From: Thoreauomyces humboldtii
Taxonomy: Eukaryota; Chytridiomycota; Chytridiomycetes; Spizellomycetales; Powellomycetaceae
Length of the DNA stretch: 10,976 bases
Assembly (NCBI GenBank): GCA_027596035.1
Contig: JADGJA010000770.1
Coordinates: forward strand, 1 to 10,976
Reading direction: 5' to 3'
Shown here: positions 1 through 8,427 of the stretch, piece after piece
Numbering within the stretch: position 1 is the first letter of the stretch
Layout: every line of letters starts with the position of its first letter
Made by a program: the position numbers and the translations under genes
Notes under the pieces: generated by a model
Database searches by the model: none
What the model was told of the DNA's origin: nothing
Seen by the model: only the letters and a program-made list of their open reading frames with translations

Positions 1-588
1 CCTCCCCCCTTTCCTCCAGAAGTTCTCGACCAAACAATCATTTGATCCCCCTCAGAAAATTTGAAGGACCTCGCGAGGTCCTTCAGATTTCCCAACCAAA
101 CGGGCTCCTTACGTCCACCTCACCAAATTCTGTGCAAAACTGTCTCCCATACCAGACTCCCGGGGATGCGGTACCAGACCAGATATTGCTGTCGAACGCG
201 TTTGAAGGCCCCAAAACCCCAGGTGTGAAACCCCCTAGTACGATCCGACCGTTGCTAGTCCGCACTCCTCTTGGAGAGAAATGCATGGCCCTCATCAGAA
301 TAGGTCAGCGATCATCGCTAAAGGTTTTGCAACCAAAGTGGTCGCCCTGGAATATCGGAGTGTGGGGTAGGTACTTTTCCCCGCCCAGGCAACTTTTTCT
401 GGGACCCTGGGGGTCCGGACTCTTGGTTCGGCGGAGGTTTGCTGAGCGGAGCAACAGTCCCCCCTTTTTCGGACAGACTGTACCTACACAGCACCGACCG
501 ACCCGCCTTCCCTTTTGATAGTCCCAACACCGCAGGGAACTCCTCCCACCGGAAGGGTCAGCTCTCAACCAGAATCGCATCAATCCGC
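1..588. other. Upstream region of the TTLL gene, no gene recognised
   Basis: This stretch is open in several frames on both strands, but none of the translations resembles a family I know and none shows a domain or a convincing splice pattern. It holds the inverted repeat at 57-90 and a smaller hairpin at 402-416 (GGACCC, 3-nt loop, GGGTCC). Pyrimidine-rich runs occur at its very start and around 459-475. The 3' part is probably promoter and 5' leader of the TTLL gene. The 5' part could hold the end of an unseen neighbouring gene. Confidence 0.4.
57..90. repeat. 34-bp near-perfect inverted repeat (cruciform/hairpin candidate)
   Basis: Positions 62-85 are a perfect 24-bp palindrome centred on TCGCGA (half-site TGAAGGACCTCG). 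It extends to 57-90 with a single mismatch at 61/86, which would be a G-U pair in RNA. It lies about 500 bp upstream of the TTLL start in DNA with no recognisable gene. It could be a dyad binding site, a hairpin in a transcript, or the remnant of a repeat; the sequence does not decide between them. The symmetry itself is certain; any function is not. Confidence 0.7.
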
Positions 589-3442
589 ATGAGATTGCCA
601 CGGTCTACGGACCTGGGCGGCTCCACCCAGAAGCTGAAGACCCGTCGGGCCGCCCCGGCGTCATCGCAGAGTCCGACAGCCACAGCCTGCAGCGTGAACC
701 TCAGTCCTCCGCCCGACCGCGTTTCCTGGAGTGCCGACCACACGCAGTCAAACAACGAGTGTAGCGACCATGATCAGGACGAGGACGCAGAGGAAGAAGG
801 CTCCAAACCCGTGTCCGCACGTCATCGGTCGTCCAGCTCGACGTCGAGCACTTTCAGCTTCGACGAGGATGACGACGGGAGCGACTCCGAGGACGAGGAC
901 TTCAGCTTCCCCGTCCGGGTCGCGACGGGCGGCGCTACGTCGGTTACGACGATGACGACCGCGGAGCTGGTGGGAACTCCACCTGGAACCCGTGAGGCCA
1001 TGCAGAACCTCGACGACGTGATACGCAACATCAACCACGCTCTTTACCTCGAACCGCCGAACAAGGACGGACGGGGATCGATGGTGGGACCCCATGAGCG
1101 TCACGTCCCAGCTCTTTGGACCAGTCTCTTTGAGGAGGGACCGGAGGTGCTGTACTTTCCGAAGATGGGACAGAAGGGTACGTGTGGATCGTTCTTTTTC
1201 GAGAGCCCCCATCGAGGCAGACGAGGACATGCGGACTTGCCAGGACCTGACATCGCTTCGCTACCTTCAGTCGCTCTCCTACCGGGCAGTCTGAAGTTGG
1301 CCCTCACATGGAAGGTCTCGGGATTCACACCTCACGTGGTTCGAGGTACCGGAAAGAAAGTTCGCCTGAACAGTAGGACAACCGGGATCGCTCTGACTCC
1401 TGTCCTTTGATTAGCCGTGGTCTCCCGAGCCAACTTCGCTCTGGTGCGCAAGGGGAAGACGTGGCTGGGCTACTGGGGGAAACACTTTCATGCGGAACGG
1501 TTCAGGAAGGTCTTGCCGTGGCAGAAAGTGAACCACTTTCCGATGAGCTTCGAGATTGGACGGAAGGACAAGATGTTGGCAAACTACCACCGACTACGGT
1601 CGTTCGCGGGTCCCGAGGTGTGGGCATTGAGGTGGTCCTCGGCACCATCTGCGTGAAAGTGGTTCCCTCCGCTGACGCCTTCTGTCAGGCCTTCACCTAC
1701 CTCCCTGAAACCTACATGTATCCTGCGCAAAAGTCGGCTCTCACCCGTGCCTTCCCGACCCATGCACTCTGGATCGTCAAACCTCCAGCGTCCGCCCGGG
1801 GACAGGGCATCCGGGTCATCGACAAGATGACACAGCTCCCCAAGAAGAAGAAGAACGTTGTCGTCTCTCGTTACATTGCAAAACCGTACCTCATCGGAGG
1901 TCGAAAGTTCGACATCCGTCTGTACGTAGCCGTCACGAGCTTCGAGCCGCTACGGATATATTTATACAAGGAGGGGATCGTGCGATTCGCGGCCGAGAGG
2001 TGGGTGTGGAGACGACTGGGTGAGGGAGGCTTCAGAGCCAAACAGTTTCTGTAAGCTTGGGCCGACTTTCTGACCTAGAAGGATGGCGCAACCGCAGATA
2101 CTCGACTGCCTCGAAGAACATCAAGAACAGGTTCGTGCATCTCACCAACTACAGCGTCTCTCGCCGAAAGTCCGGGTCCGTAGATCCGATAGTGGCAGCT
2201 GCGGCCTCCGCTGCAGAGCCCAAGCCCGACCTTCTGGACGATCCTCGTTTCAGCACAACTGCTAGCAAATGGTTCGAGGAAATTCCCTTGAGCGCCATGT
2301 TGAAATCAGACATGCTCACGTTCAGCCCCCAAAAAAAGGTCATTTCGGGTGCTCCAGGACTACTTTGCTCGACAAGGGATCGACTTTGCACCCGTTTACG
2401 CCCAAATCCGTGACATTGTCACGAAAACCATCATCAGCGGACATGCCTCGAACGCAAGCGGAGTTCGACTGTTCTCCAGCAGCAGGTTCGTCCTCGTGAC
2501 ACGGACGTTTGTCATCAACATTTGATCACATTCTCATCGTCAGCGTAAGCTCCATTGGTGTTTTAGAACGAGTTGCTACGAACTGTTCGGGTTCGACGTC
2601 CTCCTCGATGCCCGGCTAAAGCCTTGGCTCATGGAGGTCAACATCTCTCCGTCCCTCAAGTCCTCTTCCGATGTCGACTTTGCGATAAAATATGAGCTCG
2701 TGTCGGATTTGCTCAACCTCGTGGGAGTTCGACTTGAAGACGTACGACGATGTCGGGACAGTCAAGGCGACGAGTATGTTTGATCGAAAGCGTTTCGGAC
2801 GTTTGGCTTGTCTCGGCGGTTGAACGCCTTTGGTGTAGGGTTCGACAGGAAGATAGACGGCCAGCGTCGTGGACCGAGCGTGCAAAGACGCAACGTAGCA
2901 CGTCCGGAAGCGAACCGGGAAAGACCAAGTCGTCTTCTTTCCTTGCCACAGGCGGCCGGCCGGCGGACTGGCTGACTGCTCTCACTGCCGAGGACGTCAG
3001 GTTGCTTCGAGAGGTGGAGGACGAGGTACTGCTTCTCCGGACACGGATTCAGGGGTGAGATGTTCTGATCGTTTCCATTCAGAACCACCGACGCGGAGAT
3101 TTCGAGCGTCTGTTCCCGTCACTGGACGCCACCCCCTACTTGCGCTTTTTCAACACTCTCCCGTACATTGACCGTCTCCTCCACCACTGGACGACCCACC
3201 AGCCCGACGCCTTCACCCGCATAACTCTCCTCCGACAGGCCTCGTTGCCACTTCCCCCACCGTCACCCGTTGCATCCCTCCCGGACCTTCGCGAGCGGCG
3301 ACCGCCAGAATGGAACACTTGGGGCACACCACCCAGGAGTCGGGAGGCTTGCATGACTCCGCCGAGGAGCACCAGCTCTCTAGGTCCGTTGAGGAGGGAG
3401 TCGCCAAGGACCAGCGCAAGATCTCTGTATAGTGGATCCTGA
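589..3442 (+). CDS. TTLL4-type tubulin polyglutamylase (tubulin-tyrosine-ligase-like)
   Basis: This is an ATP-grasp ligase of the TTLL family, expected to add glutamate side chains to tubulin tails on axonemal or cytoplasmic microtubules. Inferred exons are 589-1177, 1271-1345, 1415-1617, 1689-1999, 2098-2271, 2339-2485, 2567-2777, 2849-3025 and 3083-3442, giving 748 aa with every phase matching. Residues 1-170 are a low-complexity Ser/Asp/Glu tail. The TTL domain runs from about 175 to 570. It contains WLGYWGKHF, NHFPMSFEIGRKD, WIVKPPASARGQGI (Lys320), GGRKFDIRLYV, HLTNYS, ELFGFDVLLD and the metal/catalytic MEVNISPSL (Glu523, Asn525). A conserved post-core segment, LTAEDVRLLREVEDE then RRGDFERLFPS, matches the TTLL4/TTLL5 group. 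589 is the first in-frame ATG. The exon 7/8 junction near 2778-2848 is the least certain splice. The intron at 1178-1270 is a multiple of three with no stop, so its retention would not break the frame. Glutamylation rather than glycylation is inferred from similarity to TTLL4. Confidence 0.88.
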
Positions 3443-3488
3443 AAGGATTCGCGTTCAAATTGTGGCCCCGCCTCAACATTCTTCGTTT

Positions 3489-3509
3489 TCCCGCTGAATA
3501 GTAGCGGGA
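3489..3509. repeat. Stem-loop between convergent genes
   Basis: TCCCGCT and AGCGGGA form a perfect 7-bp stem with a 7-nt loop. It lies in the 169-bp gap between the convergent stop codons of the TTLL gene (3442) and the OCA-family gene (3614). It would be present in the 3' UTR of either transcript and might affect RNA 3'-end structure. That role is inferred from position only. Confidence 0.35.
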
Positions 3510-3611
3510 TGGGACCGTTGCAATCAAGATCCGATCCAAGATCATGCATTGGCCGAGGAGAGGGCCATTGCCGGTGTTGCGAGCATTGAGTTTCGCACGC
3601 AAGGCCGCCGC

Positions 3612-4931
3612 TCACTTGGACTTCGAGAATGGTGTCGACATCTCCAGATCCAGTGCTCGTAGCGTCATCGACATGGGATCACCCTGTCCGTCGTCGTCGT
3701 CCCCGTCTTGCATCCCCCTCCCTTGCTCCGATGGTCTCCCAGATGTAGCCTGAACTTCGCCACTGTCCCGGAGCGGTGGATTGTTGTTGTCCGTCACTGC
3801 CCTTCGTCTAAGATCTTCTTTCTCCCTTCTCATGTCGCTGCGACTGCTGCTGTTCGAGTTGGAGGCAGAGGCGTCGGGATTGTCCTTGGACGATGGTCGG
3901 CGATGTTGAAGAGCGACGGTCGCAGACGAAGGGGTGGTAGGTGTAGATGCGTTTGACGCAACGCCAGACACGTCGAATGATCTACGCGAGAGCTTCGAAT
4001 TCGAGGATTGCGGCGGGTGGAGGTTGTCGCCATCGACGGCATCGGAAACCTCGGAGGATGCGACACCAGCAGGACCAGAGAATGAGTTGTTGCCGCCGCT
4101 GCCTTCCGCCGGGGTCATGGTTGTCCCCGCCATGTTGTCAGATCCACCGACGACAGGGGTTGACATCTTCCCGACGCTGCCGAGAGCGAGAGGAGCAGGA
4201 ATCTTGACCCTCAGACTGGGATGCTTCTTGAAGGTCATGTGTCCTCCCCATAGCCACCTGGGCAGCTTTGTGGTGATCTCTATCTCTGCGTTGAACTTTT
4301 CCGCAAACTCTGCCTCTTCGGTCCCTATGATGGACTCCTTGTGGTACCGCGTGCTCTCTGCGAGGATGGGTGCCATCGTCCAGCATTGGAGTCTTCGCAA
4401 ACACATCGACACCGCAGTGCTGACCTCAGCGCCATCGAGACAGTGGAAGTATAGCGGATGATTTGCGGGGTCGATCAGTATGCCAAGGATCTGCGCGGTT
4501 TTATTGAATGAAAGGGGAATGTGTTCCTTTGGTTTATCGACCCGAACGTGAACGGGATTGATCTTGTTGGCAGAGCAGAATGCTGCAAGGGCTGGGTTGG
4601 CGGGGTCGGGCGTGAGAGAGAGGATGGTACGAAGACCTAGACGAGAGAGGAAGGCGAAGTTGCGGTCCTTCGGATAGGCACCTCGGTAGAGATCGTCCTC
4701 GATCATGCCATAACGGAAGGGCGGGTAAAGAGCTTGAGAGGCCATCGTAGCACGCAACTCCCTCTTCGGATTACGTTGACGTGAGGACGTAGCTAGATCA
4801 GCTTCAAACTTGACAAGAAAGGAGGCGGAGATTGGTCGGGTTTGGTAGCGTGGAGGAGTTTGCGAGATGCCCAATGTGGCGAGTCTGTCCAAGGTGCCGA
4901 CAGCTGCGGTGCAAGCCGGTGCTTCAAACAT
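3612..4931 (-). CDS. OCA/SIW14-family (Y_phosphatase2) protein, probable pseudophosphatase
   Basis: This single-exon frame of 439 aa has a dual-specificity-phosphatase-like domain at about residues 69-230, opening with PPFRYGMIEDDLYRGAYP. That opening is typical of the fungal SIW14/OCA proteins (PF03162), some of which act in inositol-pyrophosphate turnover or as a yeast OCA complex. The signature loop reads HCLDGAEVS (His163, Cys164). The catalytic Cys is present, but the Arg expected six residues later in HCX5R is Val170, so hydrolysis is doubtful. From memory, fungal OCA4/OCA6-like members share an HCLDG-type loop lacking this Arg, so this looks like a subfamily trait rather than decay. 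RLWGG-like LPRWLWGG (223-230) closes the domain. Residues 250-439 are a disordered Ser/Asn/Gly/Asp-rich tail. A second in-frame ATG at 4745 (MASQALYPPF, A at -3 and G at +4) directly precedes the domain and may be the true start. The 62 residues before it resemble a weak basic presequence or untranslated leader. Confidence 0.8.
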   Translation of the reverse strand: MFEAPACTAAVGTLDRLATLGISQTPPRYQTRPISASFLVKFEADLATSSRQRNPKRELRATMASQALYPPFRYGMIEDDLYRGAYPKDRNFAFLSRLGLRTILSLTPDPANPALAAFCSANKINPVHVRVDKPKEHIPLSFNKTAQILGILIDPANHPLYFHCLDGAEVSTAVSMCLRRLQCWTMAPILAESTRYHKESIIGTEEAEFAEKFNAEIEITTKLPRWLWGGHMTFKKHPSLRVKIPAPLALGSVGKMSTPVVGGSDNMAGTTMTPAEGSGGNNSFSGPAGVASSEVSDAVDGDNLHPPQSSNSKLSRRSFDVSGVASNASTPTTPSSATVALQHRRPSSKDNPDASASNSNSSSRSDMRREKEDLRRRAVTDNNNPPLRDSGEVQATSGRPSEQGRGMQDGDDDDGQGDPMSMTLRALDLEMSTPFSKSK

Positions 4932-5047
4932 CTTGGTCTATCGCTGCTTCGCACATCAGAGCACGATCATGATCAGAAATGCCTGTGATGAGATACGTGA
5001 TGGAATTTATGTGTGCATGAGAAGCTATGAATGGCTATAGAAGTCTT
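4932..5047 (-). promoter_or_regulatory. Short intergenic spacer: MCCB 3' end and OCA-family gene promoter
   Basis: Only 116 bp separate the MCCB stop codon from the first ATG of the OCA-family gene on the same strand. The spacer must hold the MCCB 3' end and at least part of the next promoter, unless the downstream gene starts at 4745, which would widen it to about 300 bp. It is more AT-rich than its surroundings. I see no clear AATAAA or TATA box. Confidence 0.35.
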
Positions 5048-7939
5048 CTACATTCTAAAGACACCGAAGTCTGTCTTTTCTACAGGGGAGCCCAGTGCCG
5101 CGCTCAAGCCGAGGCCAAGCACGTCGCGAGTGCTCTCAGGCTCGATGATTCCGTCGTCCCAGAGCCTTGCACTGCATATACAAGTGGGGTCAGTGGCATT
5201 CTGGTGAAAAGAGCTCGCGACAAAAACCATACCTAGCAAAGTAAGGGTGGCCTTCTGCCTCGTAGCGTTCTCGGATCGGGTTCTTGAAGGCGTCTTCTGC
5301 CTCGACGGACCATTCCTGTCCCCGTTTGGCCTTCGCATCACGTGTGACTATCAAATGGGAAGAGTCAGTCGTAGATAACCAGACATCAAACAACTTTTGA
5401 AGCGTTTCCGCTTACTCTGCGCCAGGACGTTCGAAGCCTGCTCGCCTCCCATGACACTGATGCGGGCTGTGTGATTGAAGAGTCTTAGTCTTGCTCGGTT
5501 TTGCGAAATGCAGACATACTTACAGTTGGGCCAAGTCCAAAGGAAGCGGGGGCTGTAGGCACGGCCACACATCCCGTAGTTTCCAGCGCCGAAAGATCCT
5601 CCGCACAGAATCTACGATGGAGTTAGGGGCCAGCATTGGGAGACTCTTCCCTCGCTTTTGCTTACAGTGAACTTTGGCACATTGGCACAGGCGACAGCGG
5701 TGACAAGCTTCGCGCCGTTCTTTGCGATACCACCTAAGTACAAATATGTCATTACCGTGGATTGTGGTCTCGTTAATTCGATTCGTGCGTACCAGCTTCG
5801 GCGTTCTTGCCGACCATGAATCCAGTTATGTTCTGCAGGAACACCAGGGGAATCTTCCGCTTACTGCAGAGCTGCACGAAGTGTGCTCCCTTCAAGGACG
5901 ACTCGGAAAACAGGATACCGTTGTTGGCAACAATGCCAACGGGGTGTCCATGAATGCGGGCGAATCCAGTGATCAAGGATGTTCCGTAAAGCTCTTTGAA
6001 TTCACTGAACCTGCTCCCATCCACGATTCGAGCAATGACCTGTCGAACCTATATACAGAGAATGTCAAATAGAGTAGTGACACACCGCTCGGACGCTCAA
6101 CTTACGTCGTATGGTTTCCTGAGGTTGTCGCCGACAATTCCACCAATCTCCGAAGGGGGGTACAATGGTGGTTCCGGCTCGGTGTAGGTGACCTGAGGTG
6201 CCTTCTGGTAGTTAAGGTTGGCCACAATCTGCCTTCCCAGGTGGAGGGCGTGCTCGTCGGAATGCGCATAGTAGTCCGTCACGCCGGAGGTCTGTAACAG
6301 GCATCTTAAGCTAATTGCAGGTTTTCCAAACGTCTTCATGTCACTCTTTACCTTGCAGTGCAGGTCGGCTCCGCCGAGCTCTTCCCCAGATACAACTTCG
6401 CCAGTGGCAGCTTTCACCAACTAAAGACTTGCGATTAGCCTTCAGCGCTTTTGCATAGGTTCGAGAGCCATTGACTTACTGGTGGTCCAGCCAGAAAAAT
6501 GGTCCCTTGATTTTTGACGATGACGCTCTCATCTAAGCGGGATCGATGGCGGTCAGCATCGTAAAGACCTGACATATCAAAGCGAGGTTGCTCTTCTCAC
6601 CGGCCATGGCCGGAACGTATGCACCACCGGCAGTGCAGGATCCCAACACAATAGCAACCTGCGGGATTCCAGCTGCGCACAAGACAGAGTCAATTAGGTG
6701 GTCATAAAAATGAACTGGGGTCGATGGGACGACATACCTCCGGACATGTTCGCCTGATTGTAGAAGATACGACCGAAATGTTCCTTGTCTGGGAAAACTT
6801 CAGCCTGTCGTGGCAAATTGGCACCGCCAGAGTCGACTGGTGGGTAACAGACAGCTTTAGCACATCAAAAAAGCAAAAACATAGGGCAGAACGTGGACCC
6901 ACCCAAATAGATGCAGGGAAGCTTGTTCTCCTTGGCAATCTCCTGTGCCCGGAGATGCTTCTTAACGGTGATCTGAATTCGAGAAATCAGCAAGACTCGT
7001 ATTGTCTCGAATTGGACAGCATGGAACTCACGGGGTAGTACGATCCACCCTTTACGGTAGAGTCTGTGTAAGATTCGTGTGAGCTCTATGTATCGCGCTT
7101 CAAGATGAACGAGTCGTCCAAAAAGGCTTACCGTTGGCAACGATCACGCACTCCACTCTTGAGAGCAATGTTAGCTTGTTTGTCGTAAGCCACGCGTCCC
7201 GCATAGGCAAGCGTACCCGCTCACGCGCCCGATTCCCGTCAAAATGCCTCCAGCAGGCACATCATCTTCGTAGAGTTTGTAACCTGCATAACAAACGTTC
7301 TTTTGTCAATTCGAGCCCCTGTTGTCCACAGACAGCCGAACGTGGGAAGTGCCCAGGTACCTGCGAACTGGCTGAGCTCCAGAAAAGGGGATCTGCGGGA
7401 AGCCACGGCTTAGAAATCTATCTTCTGCAAGCACCTTCTCACGCAAAGAGTACCCTGGGTCCAGGAGAGCGTCGATACGATCGCGAGGAAGGAGCTTCTT
7501 CCTGCCGAGGTGTCGTTTGCGTGCTTCCTCTCCACCGCCTGCAGTATCGGTCGGACGACAAGCTCCAAGTCAGGCGTCGTACAGCATGATGATTCCAAAA
7601 CTGGCTCCGTACCGCGCTTGATCACGTCAACGTCCTCCTGCAGTTGCTTGACGAGCGCTGCCTGAGCTGCGGCGTTTTCCTGCGAGGTAGTGATTGCAGG
7701 ACATCTTGCAGATCAGCGCAAGTGAAATGAGCGTCCTTCTGGTCCTGCCAGGAACTGACCTTGAACTCGTCGGAAGTGACGTCCACATTGTTCTCAATGA
7801 CGGGACCGGTCGAGCTGAGGGTTGCCAGAGGCCGAGCGGTGAGGGGTGCAAAAGCTGGCCGGACCAACCGCGAGGCTGACGCGACTGGGACACGAAGGCG
7901 GGCGCATCTGCTCAGCAGGGCAGACGAAACGAATGACAT
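5048..7939 (-). CDS. MCCB: 3-methylcrotonyl-CoA carboxylase beta subunit, mitochondrial
   Basis: This is the carboxyltransferase subunit that moves CO2 from biotin on the alpha subunit to 3-methylcrotonyl-CoA in mitochondrial leucine catabolism. Nineteen exons give 579 aa with all phases consistent: 7939-7760, 7679-7613, 7538-7454, 7392-7361, 7283-7217, 7157-7132, 7063-7032, 6972-6903, 6836-6738, 6672-6601, 6532-6480, 6420-6352, 6291-6106, 6048-5793, 5733-5666, 5611-5524, 5466-5416, 5347-5233 and 5171-5048. Residues 1-40 are Arg/Ser/Ala-rich without acidic residues, a mitochondrial presequence. Family landmarks are [54 protein letters not shown] (about 187-203), the first oxyanion-hole region [10 protein letters not shown] (233-242), [28 protein letters not shown], and the second oxyanion hole [19 protein letters not shown] (459-477). 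It ends with [11 protein letters not shown]. The length matches known MCCB (about 560 aa). No catalytic region is missing, and apparent frame changes are all explained by introns of 54-80 bp. The biotin-carrying alpha subunit is not in the window. Confidence 0.96.
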
Positions 7940-8002
7940 GGTTCAACTGTGTAGTCCCCGTAGGCGGTCCGCTCGAGAATACACGACCAGGACGTGCACC
8001 GT

Positions 8003-8021
8003 GTACTGTACTGTACTGTAC
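8003..8021. repeat. GTACT pentanucleotide microsatellite
   Basis: Three full GTACT units are followed by GTAC, so every unit contains the self-complementary GTAC. The array runs into CTGTACAG, an 8-bp palindrome at 8016-8023. It lies 64 bp upstream of the MCCB ATG on the leftward side. It could be a simple replication-slippage repeat or a cluster of binding sites. Confidence 0.75.
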
Positions 8022-8272
8022 AGGACACAGAAACAAAAAACAAAAGGGACGAGCCTGAGAAGGGAGGGAAGACCGTACATCACCACCACCCAACAACAAC
8101 CTTGGTCACGCGAGGAGGTCTGACATGTACATCAACTCGCCTTCCATCCCCACACGCTCCTTCACAATTGCTTGCATCCGCGCTACCGACATTCTCTCGT
8201 CGTTCGTTCTCGAGGCTTCGCGCACGCCGTCCTCCCCTGCCGCACTCCGCGTTCTCGTCAAAGTCCCACCCC

Positions 8273-8299
8273 ATGAAGAAGGAACCGGGCAACCGATGA
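8273..8299 (+). other. Possible upstream ORF in the leader of the oxygenase-like gene
   Basis: An ATG at 8273 opens an eight-residue peptide (MKKEPGNR) ending at TGA 8297. It lies directly after the pyrimidine-rich stretch and 129 bp before the preferred start of the downstream gene, in a different frame. If the transcript begins upstream of it, this ORF could reduce translation of the main frame. It may equally be chance. Confidence 0.25.
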
Positions 8300-8427
8300 G
8301 TCGTGTTCAAGGGATGGTTGGGGCATCCCGGAGGTGGTGCCCCATGCTGCGAGCTCCTCATGACCCTCCCGGTTACAGCCGCAGAGAAAGCGGCCGAATT
8401 TTTGCCTGCCTCAGCGCAATTTGGAAA

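Larger units (their letters stand above)
7940..8427. promoter_or_regulatory. Divergent promoter/leader region between MCCB and the oxygenase-like gene
   Basis: MCCB is transcribed leftward from 7939 and the next gene rightward, so this stretch should hold both promoters. It contains the GTACT repeat (8003-8021), an A-rich run (about 8031-8046), CCA/CAA-type repeats (about 8080-8100), and a pyrimidine-rich stretch at about 8130-8270, such as often lies near fungal transcription starts. A frame open from ATG 8125 continues into the oxygenase-like gene, so part of this region may be coding instead. A nine-codon ORF (8273-8299) in another frame is a possible uORF. No TATA or CCAAT element is clear. 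Confidence 0.4.

Noticed and set aside
42..518. A 158-codon open frame on the + strand (and overlapping frames on the - strand)
   Set aside because: It is open, but the translation has no recognisable domain, shows no similarity I can name, and competes with open frames on the other strand. I treat it as non-coding or unknown.
2325..2340. Apparent frameshift in the TTLL gene at a C5-A7 homopolymer
   Set aside because: An intron at 2272-2338 restores the frame exactly and joins KW to SFRVLQDYF as the family requires, so no sequencing error or pseudogene is needed.
3136..3615. A 159-codon frame on the - strand
   Set aside because: It is antisense to the last TTLL exon, which encodes a conserved segment, so it is most likely a by-product of GC-rich coding sequence.
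3934..4461. A 175-codon frame on the + strand
   Set aside because: It lies wholly antisense to the conserved phosphatase-like domain and Ser-rich tail, and its translation has no recognisable features.
7410..7625. Apparent broken or frameshifted N-terminal part of MCCB
   Set aside because: Introns at 7680-7759, 7539-7612 and 7393-7453 rebuild the conserved [10 protein letters not shown] to LLDPGSPFLELS path without any frame error.
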